In this document: one piece after another, positions 24,546 through 34,745 of the stretch
How positions within the stretch are numbered: position 1 is the stretch's first letter
How the letters are laid out: each line of letters begins with the position of its first letter
Assembly (NCBI RefSeq): GCF_003002925.1
Contig: NZ_PVTK01000003.1
Location: forward strand, 62,001-126,000
DNA from: Vreelandella songnenensis
Lineage (GTDB): Bacteria; Pseudomonadota; Gammaproteobacteria; Pseudomonadales; Halomonadaceae
Length of the DNA: 64,000 nt
Reading direction: 5' to 3'
Notes under the pieces: model-generated
Database searches by the model: none
Seen by the model: only the letters and a program-made list of their open reading frames with translations
What the model was told of the DNA's origin: nothing
Program-made: the position numbers and the translations under genes

Positions 24546-24657
24546 GACAGGCACGTCCTGACTGGCACGTCCTGACAGGCACGTCCTGACTGGCACGTCC
24601 TGACAGGCACGTCCTGACAGGCACGTCCTCACAGGCATGTCCTCACAGGTACGTTCT
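24546..24657. repeat. Eight tandem 14-bp repeats downstream of tcyP
   Basis: Consensus GACAGGCACGTCCT repeated eight times without gaps; units 2 and 4 carry GACTGG, and the last two begin CACAGG and have diverged. The period of 14 is not a multiple of three, so it does not encode a peptide repeat. It begins 4 bp after the symporter stop and ends just before its terminator, so it would be part of the 3' UTR. Confidence 0.93.
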
Positions 24658-24662
24658 GTAAC

Positions 24663-24698
24663 GCAGAAGAGCTGCCTCCGGGTGGCTCTTCTGCTTTT
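24663..24698 (+). terminator. Intrinsic terminator of tcyP
   Basis: GCAGAAGAGC / GCTCTTCTGC 10-bp stem, extendable inward by GCC/GGT pairing, with TTTT tail. It lies directly after the 14-bp repeats. Confidence 0.85.
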
Positions 24699-24703
24699 GG
24701 GGC

Positions 24704-24730
24704 ATAAAAAAACCAGCGCGGACGCTGGTT
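24704..24730 (-). terminator. Intrinsic terminator of fdxA
   Basis: On the minus strand the stem AACCAGCG / CGCTGGTT (loop TCCG) is followed by seven T, 27 bp after the fdxA stop. Confidence 0.85.
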
Positions 24731-24757
24731 CTTCGAAAATACCCTTGCGCCGTCTTG

Positions 24758-25081
24758 TCAGCGCTCGAGCTTCTCGAGCTTGCCGGTCTTGCCATCCCAC
24801 TCTTCGGCGTCGGGCAGGGCGTCCTTCTTTTCCGAGATGTTGGGCCATACCTCGGCCAGTTCGGCGTTGATCTCGGTAAACTGCTCCTGCCCCTCGGGCA
24901 GCTCGTCTTCCGAGAATATCGCCTCGGCGGGGCATTCGGGCTCGCACAGGGCGCAGTCGATGCACTCATCCGGGTGGATCACCAGGAAGTTGGGGCCTTC
25001 GTAAAAGCAGTCGACCGGGCAAACCTCTACACAGTCAGTGTATTTGCATTGGATGCAGTTTTCGGTAACGACAAACGTCAT
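24758..25081 (-). CDS. fdxA: 7Fe ferredoxin
   Basis: 107 residues, the standard length of Azotobacter/Pseudomonas FdxA. Cysteines for a 3Fe-4S and a 4Fe-4S cluster are in [17 protein letters not shown] and [16 protein letters not shown], and the C-terminus is acidic with [18 protein letters not shown]. It is a low-potential electron carrier in the cytoplasm. The ATG at 25081 follows AGAGGGA; the longer in-frame start at 25129 would add 16 non-conserved residues. It lies downstream of mutS on the same strand but has a separate gap with the mutS terminator. Confidence 0.95.
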   Translation of the reverse strand: MTFVVTENCIQCKYTDCVEVCPVDCFYEGPNFLVIHPDECIDCALCEPECPAEAIFSEDELPEGQEQFTEINAELAEVWPNISEKKDALPDAEEWDGKTGKLEKLER

Positions 25082-25166
25082 CGCGCTATCCCTCTTGCGG
25101 GACCGGGGATGCGTCCCGGTCATGGTCAATCGTGAATGGTTATAAAACAGCCGTTTTTTATAAGCT

Positions 25167-25201
25167 AAAAAGTATGGGCGGTATTCTAGTAGCGCCCATA
25201 C
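25167..25201 (-). terminator. Intrinsic terminator of mutS
   Basis: On the minus strand the 9-bp stem GTATGGGCG / CGCCCATAC with a 12-nt loop is followed by TTTTT, beginning 35 bp after the mutS stop. It separates mutS from fdxA. Confidence 0.8.
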
Positions 25202-25235
25202 CTCACGGCAAGCTCTTGCCCCGTTTCTGAACCAA

Positions 25236-27818
25236 TTACAGCAGATCGCGCCACTGATAGATCAGTGCCAGCGCCTCACGGGGCGACAAGTCGTCAACAT
25301 CGGCCCGCTCAAGCGCGTCAATGACCGGATGCGGGGCGCTGGCAAACAGATCGTTCTGCTGGGGTGCCGATGGCGTGTGTGGCGCCTGGGCAGCAGATAG
25401 CGTCTGGTGGGTATCGACATCACGCTGTTCAAGCGCCATCAGCTTTTCTCGGGCGCGTTTGATCACGTGGGTGGGCACCCCGGCCAGCTGGGCGACCTGC
25501 AAGCCGTAACTCTGGCTTGCCGGGCCAGCCTCGATACGGTGCATGAACACGATGGTGTCGCCGTGCTCGGTGGCGGTCAAATGGATATTGGCCACGCCCT
25601 CGGCCTGTTCCGGCAGGGCGGTCATTTCAAAGTAGTGAGTGGCAAACAGGGTCAGTGCCCGTGCCCGCGCCAGATGCTCAGCGCTTGCCCAGGCAAGGGA
25701 AAGCCCGTCAAAGGTGCTGGTGCCGCGGCCGATCTCGTCCATCAGCACCAAGCTGTGCTCGGTGGCGTTATGCAGGATATTGGCGGTTTCGGTCATCTCG
25801 ACCATGAACGTCGAGCGCCCGCCGGCCAGATCGTCTGATGAACCAATCCGGGTGAAAATCCGGTCGATGGGGCCGATGTCGGCGGCATCGGCGGGCACGA
25901 AGCTGCCGCTGTGAGCCAGCAGCGCGATCAGGGCCGTCTGGCGCATGTAGGTCGATTTACCGCCCATGTTGGGGCCGGTAATCACCAGCATATGCTGCTC
26001 GGGGGTGAGCGTCACGTCGTTGGGCACGAAAGGCTTGTCGCTGACCTGCTCGACCACCGGATGGCGCCCGGCAGTGATGGTAATGCCGGTGGCATCGCTT
26101 AGCGTCGGGCGTACCCAGTTGAGCGCTTCGGCGCGTTCGGCAAAGGCGCACAGCACGTCAAGCTCGGCAAGCGCGCGCGAGGTGGCCTGAAGCTCTGCTA
26201 GCAGCCCGTTGAGTTCGCCCAGCAGACGGTCGTACAGCCACTTTTCCCGAGTGAGGGCGCGGGACTTGGCGGAAAGCGCCTTGTCCTCGAACTCCTTGAG
26301 TTCGGGAATGATGAAGCGTTCGGCGTTTTTCAGCGTCTGGCGACGGATGTAGTCAGCCGGCGCCTGCTGAGCCTGAGAGCGCGGCAGCTCGATAAAGTAG
26401 CCGTGTACGCGGTTGTAGCCGACCTTCAGGTTGGCAAGCCCGGTGCGCTCACGCTCGCGAAGCTCCAGCTGAACCAGATAGCTGCCGGCGTTTTCGGCCA
26501 TGCCGCGGTGCTCGTCGAGCTCGGCATCAAAGCCATCGGCAATCACGCCGCCGTCGCGGATTACCACCGGCGGATTCTCGATCAGCGCGCGGCTGAGCGT
26601 TTCGGCAAGCTCGGGGTAGGGGCGTACATGCGGGCGCAGGTTGTCCAGCGCGCTGCCATGCTCGATGTCGCCCAGCAGCTGCTCGAGATCAGGTAGCGTA
26701 TTCAGCGCGTCGCGCAGGCGTGCCAGATCCCGCGGGCGGGCGCTGTAGAGCGCGACCCGGGCAAGGATACGTTCGACATCACCCACGTCGTTGAGCGTTT
26801 CGCGCAGGGCCATGTACGCCGCGTCAAGGCCAAGCAGGGCAACCCCTGCCTGGCGGCCCTGCACGATGTCGCGCTGGCGCAGTGGCCGGTTCAGCCAGCG
26901 TTTCAGAAGGCGCGAGCCCATGGCGGTGGTGCAGGTGTCCAAGACGCTTGCAAGGGTGTTGTCCGTGCTGCCGCCAAGGTTGATGTCAATTTCCAGATTG
27001 CGCCGGCTGGCGCCATCGATCACGACCGCGTCGTCGCGGTTCTCGACGCTGATGGCAGTGACGTGGGGCAGGCGCGAGCGCTGGGTATCGCGGGCGTAAT
27101 CAATCAGCACGCCAGCGGCCACTAGCGCCGTGCTCAGGTGGGCGCAGCCAAATCCGCGCAGATCCTTGACTTCGAACTGGTCGCACAGGCTGCGGTTGGC
27201 GCTTTCCAGGTCAAAAAGCCATTCGCCCTGACGGCGCAGGCTGCGCTTTTGCGCCCACACGTCCGGCAGCGTCAGGCTTTCCGGCACCAGCAGTTCGGCA
27301 GGCGAAAGGCGGGTCAGCTCGGCCAGCATCTCGGCTTCGCTCTCGACTTCCAGCACGCTGAAGCGCCCACTGGAGAGTTCGAGCCAGGCAAGCCCCCAGC
27401 GGTCGTGGCCAGGGGCCAGGGAGACCAGCACGTTGTCGCGCCGGGCGTCCAGCAGCGCCTCGTCGTGCAGCGTGCCGGGGGTAACGATACGCACCACCTG
27501 GCGCTCCACCGGGCCTTTGCTGGTGGCCGGGTCGCCAATCTGCTCACAGATGGCCACCGATTCACCGGTGGCTACCAGGCGGGCGAGATAGCCTTCGGCG
27601 CTATGATAGGGCACACCGGCCATGGGAATCGGCTTGCCGCCGGACTGGCCACGCTGGGTCAGGGTGATATCCAGAAGCGCTGCGGCACGCCTGGCATCGT
27701 CAAAAAAGAGCTCGTAAAAGTCGCCCATCCGATAAAACAGAAGGACTTCGGGATGTTCGCGCTTGATCTTGAGATACTGGGTGATCATTGGCGTGTTGGC
27801 GGGGATGGCCTGTGACAT
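25236..27818 (-). CDS. mutS: DNA mismatch repair protein MutS
   Basis: 860 residues with all MutS parts: mismatch-binding domain with [11 protein letters not shown] (the FxE wedge, residues 30-40), connector, lever and clamp, and the ATPase with Walker [14 protein letters not shown], Walker [17 protein letters not shown] and the helix-turn-helix dimerisation region. It recognises mispairs and recruits MutL. Start ATG preceded by AGGA. Divergent from cinA; the mutS / cinA-recA-recX arrangement is shared with Pseudomonas. Confidence 0.97.
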   Translation of the reverse strand: MSQAIPANTPMITQYLKIKREHPEVLLFYRMGDFYELFFDDARRAAALLDITLTQRGQSGGKPIPMAGVPYHSAEGYLARLVATGESVAICEQIGDPATSKGPVERQVVRIVTPGTLHDEALLDARRDNVLVSLAPGHDRWGLAWLELSSGRFSVLEVESEAEMLAELTRLSPAELLVPESLTLPDVWAQKRSLRRQGEWLFDLESANRSLCDQFEVKDLRGFGCAHLSTALVAAGVLIDYARDTQRSRLPHVTAISVENRDDAVVIDGASRRNLEIDINLGGSTDNTLASVLDTCTTAMGSRLLKRWLNRPLRQRDIVQGRQAGVALLGLDAAYMALRETLNDVGDVERILARVALYSARPRDLARLRDALNTLPDLEQLLGDIEHGSALDNLRPHVRPYPELAETLSRALIENPPVVIRDGGVIADGFDAELDEHRGMAENAGSYLVQLELRERERTGLANLKVGYNRVHGYFIELPRSQAQQAPADYIRRQTLKNAERFIIPELKEFEDKALSAKSRALTREKWLYDRLLGELNGLLAELQATSRALAELDVLCAFAERAEALNWVRPTLSDATGITITAGRHPVVEQVSDKPFVPNDVTLTPEQHMLVITGPNMGGKSTYMRQTALIALLAHSGSFVPADAADIGPIDRIFTRIGSSDDLAGGRSTFMVEMTETANILHNATEHSLVLMDEIGRGTSTFDGLSLAWASAEHLARARALTLFATHYFEMTALPEQAEGVANIHLTATEHGDTIVFMHRIEAGPASQSYGLQVAQLAGVPTHVIKRAREKLMALEQRDVDTHQTLSAAQAPHTPSAPQQNDLFASAPHPVIDALERADVDDLSPREALALIYQWRDLL

Positions 27819-27952
27819 GGGCGTCCTGATTGAGCGTAGCGCAAGTCGTTTCGACTCACGGCATGTTCCTGGGCAAATTCGTTGCGCAATTTCGTTGAGA
27901 AAGCTAAACGCAGTATTCTACGCTGACTGATATCTTACATGAAGGAGCGGCC

Positions 27953-28486
27953 ATGACGCCCAGCGTGTCCAGCCTCAAGAATCTCGATCTTTCCCTGTTG
28001 GCGCAGCGCCTTGGAAAGCTTTGCCGTAAGCTGGATATAGACATCACCACGGCGGAGTCGTGTACCGGCGGCGGCATAGCCTGCGCCATTACCTCGACGC
28101 CAGGCAGCTCGGCGTACTTCACCACAGGCTATGTCACCTACGCCAACGCGGCGAAAACCCGACTGGTTGGCGTGCCAGAGGCTACACTACAAGCGCATGG
28201 CGCGGTAAGTGAAGCCGTGGTCAAGGCCATGGTGGCTGGCGCCTGCCAGGATAGCGGCGCCCAGCTTGGGGTGGCCGCCAGTGGCGTCGCAGGCCCTGAT
28301 GGCGGCACGGATGACAAACCCGTGGGCACGGTATGGCTTGCCTGGGGCGATGCCAGCTTTCAGGAAGCCGAATGTTTTTATTTCCCCGGTGACCGTCAGG
28401 CCGTGCGTGAGCAGGCCGTACGCGAGGCGCTGGCCGGTTTGGTGGCGCGTCTGGATACCTGGGCGGCAGGGTCTGCCAGGAAATAA
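27953..28486 (+). CDS. pncC: Nicotinamide-nucleotide amidohydrolase (CinA C-terminal type)
   Basis: 177 residues, the stand-alone CinA C-terminal domain (YgaD/PncC) that deamidates NMN to nicotinate mononucleotide in pyridine nucleotide recycling. Key stretches are TAESCTGGGIACAIT (catalytic Ser), GYVTYANAAKTRLVGV, SGVAGPDGGTDDKPVGTVWLA and FPGDRQAVREQAVREAL. A clear GAAGGAG Shine-Dalgarno precedes the ATG. It precedes recA by 88 bp as in many gammaproteobacteria. Confidence 0.94.
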   Translation: MTPSVSSLKNLDLSLLAQRLGKLCRKLDIDITTAESCTGGGIACAITSTPGSSAYFTTGYVTYANAAKTRLVGVPEATLQAHGAVSEAVVKAMVAGACQDSGAQLGVAASGVAGPDGGTDDKPVGTVWLAWGDASFQEAECFYFPGDRQAVREQAVREALAGLVARLDTWAAGSARK

Positions 28487-28509
28487 TCGTTAAAAACCGC
28501 GTTGAGGAT

Positions 28510-28537
28510 TTGTTTAGCGACGAATTTTTGGCATAAT
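28510..28537 (+). promoter_or_regulatory. recA promoter
   Basis: TTGTTT (28510-28515) and CATAAT (28532-28537) are separated by 16 bp and directly abut the SOS box. Confidence 0.6.
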
Positions 28538-28538
28538 A

Positions 28539-28554
28539 CTGGTTAATTATACAG
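28539..28554. promoter_or_regulatory. LexA (SOS) box of recA
   Basis: CTGGTTAATTATACAG differs from the CTGT-N8-ACAG consensus at one position and covers the expected start point of recA transcription, 20 bp before the ATG. Confidence 0.85.
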
Positions 28555-28574
28555 TCTGTTATGAGGGTGTTTGC

Positions 28575-29642
28575 ATGGCTCAGGATGACAATCGTACGAA
28601 AGCGCTAAACGCCGCACTTAGCCAAATTGATCGCCAGTTCGGCAAAGGCACGGTAATGCGCCTGGGCGACGCGCCCCGCGTCGTGATGCCGTCAGTATCC
28701 ACCGGCTCTCTGGGGCTGGATATCGCGCTTGGCATTGGCGGCCTGCCCTTTGGCCGGGTGGTGGAAATCTACGGCCCGGAATCCTCGGGTAAAACTACGC
28801 TGACGCTCTCGGTGATCGCCCAGGCGCAGAAGCAGGGCAAGGTGTGTGCTTTCGTGGATGCCGAGCACGCGCTTGACCCAAGCTATGCCGAAAAACTCGG
28901 TGTCAATCTGGATGACCTGCTGGTTTCCCAGCCGGACACCGGTGAGCAGGCGCTTGAAATCACCGACATGCTGGTTCGCTCCGGCGGTGTCGACGTCATT
29001 ATCATCGATTCCGTGGCCGCACTGACCCCGCGCGCCGAGATCGAAGGCGAGATGGGCGACTCCCACGTTGGCCTGCAGGCGCGCTTGATGTCTCAGGCAC
29101 TGCGTAAAATTACCGGCAACATCAAGAATGCCAACTGCCTGGTGGTCTTCATCAACCAGATCCGCATGAAGATCGGCGTCATGTTCGGAAGCCCGGAAAC
29201 CACCACCGGTGGTAACGCGCTGAAGTTCTACTCGAGTGTGCGTCTGGACATTCGTCGCACCGGCTCGGTCAAGTCCGGCGATGAAGTCACCGGTAACGAG
29301 ACCCGCGTGAAAGTGGTCAAGAACAAGGTGGCCCCCCCGTTCCGTCAGGCCGAATTCCAGATCCTGTACGGCAAGGGCATCTACCATGCCGGTGAGGTGG
29401 TGGACCTTGGCGTGCAGTGCAACCTGGTCGACAAGGCCGGCGCCTGGTACAGCTACAAGGGCAGCAAGATTGGTCAGGGCAAGGCGAACGCCGCTCAGTA
29501 CCTTGAAGAGCATCCTGAGATCATGGAAGAGATCGAAAGCCAGATCCGTGATCAACTGCTGGCCAAGGCCGATCCAAAGGCAGAAGAAGCACCCGCAGCT
29601 GATGTAGCTGCCGATGCCGATGCTGACGACGATCTGCTGTAA
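28575..29642 (+). CDS. recA: Recombinase RecA
   Basis: 355 residues. Central ATPase of homologous recombination and coprotease of LexA in the SOS response. Walker A GPESSGKT is at residues 67-74. The Walker B region [12 protein letters not shown], the L1 loop area [22 protein letters not shown] and the L2 loop with [25 protein letters not shown] are intact. The C-terminus is acidic ([10 protein letters not shown]), as is usual. It is controlled by the LexA box just upstream and followed 5 bp later by recX. Confidence 0.98.
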   Translation: MAQDDNRTKALNAALSQIDRQFGKGTVMRLGDAPRVVMPSVSTGSLGLDIALGIGGLPFGRVVEIYGPESSGKTTLTLSVIAQAQKQGKVCAFVDAEHALDPSYAEKLGVNLDDLLVSQPDTGEQALEITDMLVRSGGVDVIIIDSVAALTPRAEIEGEMGDSHVGLQARLMSQALRKITGNIKNANCLVVFINQIRMKIGVMFGSPETTTGGNALKFYSSVRLDIRRTGSVKSGDEVTGNETRVKVVKNKVAPPFRQAEFQILYGKGIYHAGEVVDLGVQCNLVDKAGAWYSYKGSKIGQGKANAAQYLEEHPEIMEEIESQIRDQLLAKADPKAEEAPAADVAADADADDDLL

Positions 29643-29647
29643 CACTC

Positions 29648-30109
29648 ATGTTCGGCGCCTCACGTGATGCAACCCCACGCGAGATAGTGGTTCAGCTGCT
29701 GGCTCGGCGCGAGTACTCTCGCGCCGAGCTTGCGCAAAAGCTTAGACAGAAAGCCTTTGAGAGCGCGGATATCGAGGAGTGCCTCGATACCGTTGCCGAG
29801 CAGGGGCTTCAATCCGACGTTCGTTTCGCCGAAAGCTTCGTGCGCTCACGCATCCTGCGTGGGCAGGGCGTCATCCGCATCAAGGGCGAGCTTCGCCAGC
29901 GCGGCATACATCAGGACATTCTCAGCGAAGCGCTTGCAAGCGTGGAAGCCAGCGAGAACGTGGACTGGTTCGAACTGGCCAGGGAAACCCTGGCACGCCG
30001 CTTCTCCTCCCCGGGTGAAAATCCCAAAGAGCGTGCCCGACGCGAGCGTTTTCTCGCTGCACGCGGTTTCGATTTTGAACAAATTCGTTACGCCCTCTCT
30101 TGCCTGTAA
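29648..30109 (+). CDS. recX: Regulatory protein RecX
   Basis: 153 residues made of three-helix repeats: VQLLARREYSRAELAQKLRQK, IEECLDTVAEQGLQSDVRFAESFVRSR (split over two repeats) and IKGELRQRGIHQDIL. RecX binds RecA filaments and limits their extension. The gene starts 5 bp after recA, so it shares the SOS-controlled transcript. The C-terminal RYALS is typical. Confidence 0.93.
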   Translation: MFGASRDATPREIVVQLLARREYSRAELAQKLRQKAFESADIEECLDTVAEQGLQSDVRFAESFVRSRILRGQGVIRIKGELRQRGIHQDILSEALASVEASENVDWFELARETLARRFSSPGENPKERARRERFLAARGFDFEQIRYALSCL

Positions 30110-30200
30110 AGCCTTCTTTCATCACTATTAAGGCTTCATCACCTCTTGCGTCTTTAGCTTTCAGCCACTAACTGCCGCTTTAGTCGTTTGACAACTGCGC

Positions 30201-30206
30201 TATAAT
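30201..30206 (+). promoter_or_regulatory. Candidate -10 element for alaS
   Basis: A perfect TATAAT followed by a GC-rich discriminator (GGCGC) lies about 75 bp before the alaS ATG. The TTGACA at 30188-30193 is only 7 bp upstream and cannot be its -35; the properly placed hexamer (CTTTAG) is weak. Confidence 0.4.
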
Positions 30207-30279
30207 GGCGCTTTTGCGACCCCAGCGGGTAGCGGCGACAGCGCCCTGGGGCATCATGCTTTCTTGTTACGGATACCCT

Positions 30280-32889
30280 ATGAAAAGCGCAGAGATCAGG
30301 CAGGCCTTTTTATCCTTCTTCGAAGAGCAGGGGCATACCATCGTCCCGACCAGCTCGCTGGTGCCAGGTAACGACCCCACGCTGCTGTTCACCAATGCGG
30401 GCATGGTGCCTTTCAAGGATGTCTTTCTTGGCCGTGATCCGCGCCCCTACGTTCGTGCAACGTCTGCCCAGCGCTGCGTACGCGCCGGCGGCAAGCACAA
30501 CGACCTGGACAACGTCGGCTATACCGCGCGCCACCACACCTTTTTCGAGATGCTGGGCAACTTCAGCTTCGGCGACTACTTCAAGCGCGACGCCATCCGC
30601 TTTGCGTGGACCTTTCTGACCGAAACCCTGGGCCTGCCCAAGGAAAAGCTCTGGGTCACGGTACATATCAGTGACGACGAAGCCGAGCGCATCTGGAAAG
30701 ACGAGATCGGCATCGACCCCGAGCGCTTCTCCCGCCTGGATGAGGACAACTTCTGGCAGATGGGGGATACCGGCCCCTGCGGCCCCAGCTCGGAAATCTT
30801 CTTCGATCACGGCCCCGACGTCTGGGGTGGGCCTCCCGGCAGCGCCGATGAAGACGGCGACCGCTATATCGAGATATGGAACCTGGTGTTCATGCAGTTC
30901 GATCGTGACGCCCAGGGCACGCTGAACCCGCTGCCCAAGCCCTCCATCGATACCGGTATGGGTCTTGAGCGCGTGGCCGCCGTCATGCAGGGCGTCCACT
31001 CCAACTACGAGATCGACCTGTTCCAGAACCTGCTGGCCGCCGCTGCCCAGGCGACCGGCCATGCGGATACCGCCGCCCCTTCGCTGCGCGTCATTGCCGA
31101 CCATATCCGTTCCTGCGCGTTCTTGATCGCTGATGGCGTGCTGCCTTCCAACGAAGGTCGCGGCTATGTATTGCGGCGTATCATTCGCCGGGCCATCCGC
31201 CACGGCCACAAGCTGGGTGCCACCAAGCCGTTCTTCCATACTCTGGTAGACGCGCTGGATGCCGAAATGGGCGACGCCTACCCGGAGCTGCGTGACGCGA
31301 GTGCCCAGATCGCCCGCGTACTGCTGAAAGAGGAAGAGCAGTTCGCCCGCACGCTGGATCACGGCATGGGCCTGTTGAACGCTGCCCTTGAAGAGCTTGA
31401 TGGTGACGTGCTGTCCGGCGAAACCGTGTTCAAGCTTTACGATACCTACGGCTTCCCGTTCGATTTGACTGCGGATGTATGCCGCGAGCGCGGCGTAACC
31501 CTCGACGAGGAAGGCTTCCAGCGTGAGCTCGAAGCCCAGCGCGAACGTGCCCGGGCGGCCAGCCAGTTTGGCGCCGACTACAGCGCCAATATCGAGCTTG
31601 ACGGCACTACCGACTTTACCGGCTACGAGCGTCTGGAAGATCAGGCCAAGGTCGTTGCGCTGCTGGACAGTGAAGGTAACGCTCTGGCCGCGCTGGAAGC
31701 CGGCCAGAAGGGAACTGTCGTGCTGGACCGCACGCCGTTTTACGGCGAGTCTGGTGGCCAGGTAGGCGATACCGGCTACCTGCACATAGAGGGCGGGCGT
31801 TTCCAGGTAACCGATACCCAGAAGCAGAGCGGTCACCACCTTCACCAGGGCATCATGGTGGAAGGCGCGCTTGACGTCGGCGCCAACGTGCGTGGTGAAG
31901 TGGATGCCAGCCTGCGGGCTGCCACCATTCGCAACCACTCGGCTACCCACCTTCTCCACCAGGCGCTGCGCATGGTGCTCGGCGATCACGTGCAGCAGAA
32001 AGGCTCGCTCGTGAATGCCGAGCGCCTGCGCTTTGACTTCAGCCACTTCGAGCCGATGAGTGCCGAGCAGCTGGAGGAAGTCGAGCGGCTGGTGAACGAG
32101 CAGATTCTGGCCAATGCGGCGACCCGGGTTGAACAGATGAGCCTGGAACAGGCCAAGGCCAAAGGCGCGGCGGCGCTGTTTGAAGCCAAGTATGCCGACA
32201 ACGTTCGCGTACTCACCATTGGTGCCGACGACTTCTCGATCGAGCTGTGTGGCGGCACCCACGTGGCCAGAAGTGGCGACATCGGCTGCTGCCACGTGGT
32301 CAGCGAAGTGGGGATTGCCTCCGGCGTACGCCGGATCGAGGCGATCACCGGCGAGAATGCGCTGACCTACTTCCGTGAGCAGGAAGCCCGCGTACAGCGC
32401 CTGGGCGAGCGCCTGAAGACCAAGCCAGAGCAGGTCGAGGCGCGTGTCGAGTCGCTGGTCGAGCGTAACCGCAGCCTGGAGAAGGAGCTTGAGCAGCTGA
32501 AAGCCAAGCTGGCGAGCGCTGCAGGTAGCGACATGCTGAGCCAGGCGCGTGACGTCAACGGCGTGAAGCTTTTGGCTACCCAGCTGGAAGGCGTTTCAGG
32601 CAAGGATCTGCGCGGCGTGCTCGATCAGCTCAAGAACAAGATCGGCTCCGGCGTGATCATCCTGGGCGTGGCGGATCAGGCGGCGGGCAAGGTCAGCCTG
32701 ATTGCCGGCGTTACCCAGGACTTGACCGGACGCGTCAAGGCCGGCGAGCTGGTCAATCATGTGGCCTCGCAAGTGGGCGGCAAGGGCGGTGGTCGCGCGG
32801 ACATGGCTCAGGCAGGGGGCAGCCAGCCAGAAGCGCTGCCCGAGGCGTTGGAGAGCGTTCCCGCGTGGCTTGCAGATATACTTAGCTAA
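30280..32889 (+). CDS. alaS: Alanine--tRNA ligase
   Basis: 869 residues from the conserved start [19 protein letters not shown]. The class II core has motif 2 around [16 protein letters not shown] and motif 3 in STGMGLER-type [16 protein letters not shown]. The editing domain carries the zinc-binding [12 protein letters not shown] and [13 protein letters not shown]. The C-terminal C-Ala domain ends with [15 protein letters not shown]. It charges tRNA-Ala and edits Ser/Gly mischarging. The longer open frame beginning at 30205 overlaps the promoter, so it is not used. Confidence 0.97.
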   Translation: MKSAEIRQAFLSFFEEQGHTIVPTSSLVPGNDPTLLFTNAGMVPFKDVFLGRDPRPYVRATSAQRCVRAGGKHNDLDNVGYTARHHTFFEMLGNFSFGDYFKRDAIRFAWTFLTETLGLPKEKLWVTVHISDDEAERIWKDEIGIDPERFSRLDEDNFWQMGDTGPCGPSSEIFFDHGPDVWGGPPGSADEDGDRYIEIWNLVFMQFDRDAQGTLNPLPKPSIDTGMGLERVAAVMQGVHSNYEIDLFQNLLAAAAQATGHADTAAPSLRVIADHIRSCAFLIADGVLPSNEGRGYVLRRIIRRAIRHGHKLGATKPFFHTLVDALDAEMGDAYPELRDASAQIARVLLKEEEQFARTLDHGMGLLNAALEELDGDVLSGETVFKLYDTYGFPFDLTADVCRERGVTLDEEGFQRELEAQRERARAASQFGADYSANIELDGTTDFTGYERLEDQAKVVALLDSEGNALAALEAGQKGTVVLDRTPFYGESGGQVGDTGYLHIEGGRFQVTDTQKQSGHHLHQGIMVEGALDVGANVRGEVDASLRAATIRNHSATHLLHQALRMVLGDHVQQKGSLVNAERLRFDFSHFEPMSAEQLEEVERLVNEQILANAATRVEQMSLEQAKAKGAAALFEAKYADNVRVLTIGADDFSIELCGGTHVARSGDIGCCHVVSEVGIASGVRRIEAITGENALTYFREQEARVQRLGERLKTKPEQVEARVESLVERNRSLEKELEQLKAKLASAAGSDMLSQARDVNGVKLLATQLEGVSGKDLRGVLDQLKNKIGSGVIILGVADQAAGKVSLIAGVTQDLTGRVKAGELVNHVASQVGGKGGGRADMAQAGGSQPEALPEALESVPAWLADILS

Positions 32890-32892
32890 ACA

Positions 32893-32927
32893 AAAAGGCC
32901 GGTGGCATTATCTGCAACCGGCCTTTT
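32893..32927 (+). terminator. Intrinsic terminator of alaS
   Basis: Perfect 11-bp stem AAAAGGCCGGT / ACCGGCCTTTT with a 13-nt loop, starting 4 bp after the alaS stop. Confidence 0.85.
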
Positions 32928-32988
32928 GCCAACTTAATATAAATTACGTTTCATCCTCCATTCCCGAACGAATAGGAAAAAACGGCAT

Positions 32989-34239
32989 ATGGCATTATAC
33001 GTACAGAAGTTCGGTGGCACCTCGGTGGGTTCAGTCGACCGTATCAAGGCCGTGGCGGAAAAGGTCAAGGGCTTTCGTGATCAGGGCCATCAGGTCGTGG
33101 TCGTGGTCTCCGCCATGAGCGGAGAGACCAACCGTTTGACCGATATGGCCAACGCGCTCAATGAAGACCCCGCCCCGCGCGAAATGGACATGCTGCTCTC
33201 GACCGGTGAGCAGGTAACCATTTCACTGCTCGCCATGGCGCTCCAGCAGATTGGCGTATCCGCCACCTCGCACACTGGCGCCCAGGTGGGTATTCATACC
33301 GATAGTGCCTACACCAAAGCCCGTATTCAGCGTATCGAAACCGATGACCTCAAGGCCGACCTGGAAGCAGGCAAGGTCGTGGTGGTCGCCGGTTTCCAGG
33401 GCGTTGATGAGAACGGCAATATCACGACCCTGGGTCGCGGCGGCTCGGACACCACCGGCGTGGCGCTGGCGGCGGCCCTGGGCGCTGACGAGTGCCAGAT
33501 CTATACCGATGTAGACGGCGTTTACACCACCGACCCGCGCGTATGCACCAAGGCTCAGCGCCTTGAGAGCATCACGGTGGAAGAGATGCTGGAGCTTGCC
33601 AGTCTCGGCTCCAAGGTTCTGCAGATTCGCGCGGTAGAGTTTGCAGGCAAGTACAACGTTCCCCTGCGGGTGCTGTCGAGCTTCGAAGATGGCCCCGGTA
33701 CCCTAATTGTTGCAGATGCTGACCAAGACGAGGACTCCATGGAAGAACCGCTGATCTCCGGTATCGCGTTTACCAAGAACGAAGCCAAGCTGACCCTGTT
33801 GCACACTCCTGATGTGCCGGGCGTGGCATCGCGCATTCTTGGCCCTATCGCCGATGCCAATATCGAAGTCGACATGATCGTGCAGAATGTAGCACCGGCG
33901 GGTGACTACACCGATTTCACCTTCACCGTGGCAAAAGGCGACTACAAGGCCACCAAGAAGCTGATCGAAGAGACGGTCATTCCGGATCTGGGCGGTGGCG
34001 AGCTGCGCGGTGACGACAATATTGCCAAGGTTTCCCTGGTAGGCGTCGGTATGCGTTCACACGCAGGCGTGGCCTCCAAGATGTTCCGCGTCCTGGCCGA
34101 CGAGAACGTCAATATCCGTATGGTCTCTACCTCGGAAATTAAGATTTCCGTGGTCATTGACGAAAAACATATGGAATTGGCAGTGAACGCGCTGCACAAG
34201 GCATTTGGCCTGGATAAAGCAAATATAGAATCTGAATAA
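32989..34239 (+). CDS. lysC: Aspartate kinase
   Basis: 416 residues, the stand-alone class with an N-terminal kinase domain (VQKFGGTSVGS at residues 5-15, GRGGSDTTGVALAAALGADECQIYTDVDG) and two C-terminal ACT domains (LLHTPDVPGVASRI and VGVGMRSHAGVASKM). It commits aspartate to lysine, threonine and methionine, and in halophiles also to ectoine. No lysine riboswitch fold is visible in the 60-bp leader. csrA follows after 192 bp, the arrangement alaS-lysC-csrA known in Pseudomonas. Confidence 0.96.
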   Translation: MALYVQKFGGTSVGSVDRIKAVAEKVKGFRDQGHQVVVVVSAMSGETNRLTDMANALNEDPAPREMDMLLSTGEQVTISLLAMALQQIGVSATSHTGAQVGIHTDSAYTKARIQRIETDDLKADLEAGKVVVVAGFQGVDENGNITTLGRGGSDTTGVALAAALGADECQIYTDVDGVYTTDPRVCTKAQRLESITVEEMLELASLGSKVLQIRAVEFAGKYNVPLRVLSSFEDGPGTLIVADADQDEDSMEEPLISGIAFTKNEAKLTLLHTPDVPGVASRILGPIADANIEVDMIVQNVAPAGDYTDFTFTVAKGDYKATKKLIEETVIPDLGGGELRGDDNIAKVSLVGVGMRSHAGVASKMFRVLADENVNIRMVSTSEIKISVVIDEKHMELAVNALHKAFGLDKANIESE

Positions 34240-34338
34240 CATTTATGCCTTAAACCTTCTACGCTGAAGAGGTACTCGCTGCCGTTGGTGGTGGGCTTTC
34301 TTTCAACGGGAGGTTTAAGTGTCATGGAACCAGAGGCA

Positions 34339-34367
34339 TTGGTGACAGCGCCGCTATGACGCATAAT
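34339..34367 (+). promoter_or_regulatory. Candidate csrA promoter
   Basis: TTGGTG (34339-34344), 17 bp, CATAAT (34362-34367), about 65 bp upstream of the csrA ATG. Confidence 0.4.
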
Positions 34368-34431
34368 GGCGCGGTGGCGCCTCTGGTGGACACAACCCGT
34401 TGTAATAAAACGTCTGAAAAGGAGATCAGCC

Positions 34432-34620
34432 ATGCTCATCCTAACCCGCCGTGTCGGCGAAACGCTGATGATAGGTGATGAGATCACCGTCACAGTGCTA
34501 GGTGTGAAAGGTAATCAGGTACGTATAGGCGTCAACGCGCCTAAAGACGTAGCGGTACACCGGGAAGAGATTTACCAGCGCATCCAGCGCGAGCGTAATA
34601 GTGAAAGCGAAACCGAGTAA
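34432..34620 (+). CDS. csrA: Carbon storage regulator CsrA (RsmA)
   Basis: 62 residues: [24 protein letters not shown] followed by the RNA-contacting [26 protein letters not shown] (given in two parts to stay short: [26 protein letters not shown]), with Leu4, Arg6/Arg7 and Arg44-type positions intact (VHREEI). The dimer binds GGA motifs in mRNA leaders and blocks or promotes translation. AAGGAG lies 8 bp before the ATG. The likely antagonist RNA is encoded at 22.8 kb. The csrA-tRNA-Ser-tRNA-Arg order is the same as in E. coli. Confidence 0.97.
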   Translation: MLILTRRVGETLMIGDEITVTVLGVKGNQVRIGVNAPKDVAVHREEIYQRIQRERNSESETE

Positions 34621-34635
34621 ATGGCCGCTTATATC

Positions 34636-34653
34636 ACGCCCAATAAAGGGCGT
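34636..34653 (+). terminator. Possible weak terminator after csrA
   Basis: ACGCCC-AATAAA-GGGCGT hairpin 15 bp after the stop; only a TCTAAA tail, so termination is doubtful. Confidence 0.35.
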
Positions 34654-34699
34654 CTAAACGGTAACGTAAGGCCGGCGCGAAAAAAAATCGGCAGAGGGC

Positions 34700-34728
34700 T
34701 GGACACCGGCCGCTGAAATCGGTAACAT
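34700..34728 (+). promoter_or_regulatory. Promoter of the tRNA cluster
   Basis: TGGACA (34700-34705), 17 bp, TAACAT (34723-34728), followed by a GC-rich discriminator (TCGCGCC) as expected of stringently controlled tRNA promoters; the first tRNA begins 17 bp later. Confidence 0.5.
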
Positions 34729-34745
34729 TCGCGCCGTGCTGTTGA

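Noticed and set aside
24546-24657. CRISPR array
   Set aside because: The 14-bp units are contiguous with no unique spacers and there are no cas genes.
30188-30206. Perfect TTGACA and TATAAT close together before alaS
   Set aside because: They are separated by only 7 bp, which no sigma-70 promoter tolerates; only the -10 is kept as a candidate.
32930-32988. Lysine riboswitch before lysC
   Set aside because: Only about 60 bp separate the alaS terminator from lysC, far too short for the known fold, and no matching motifs are seen.
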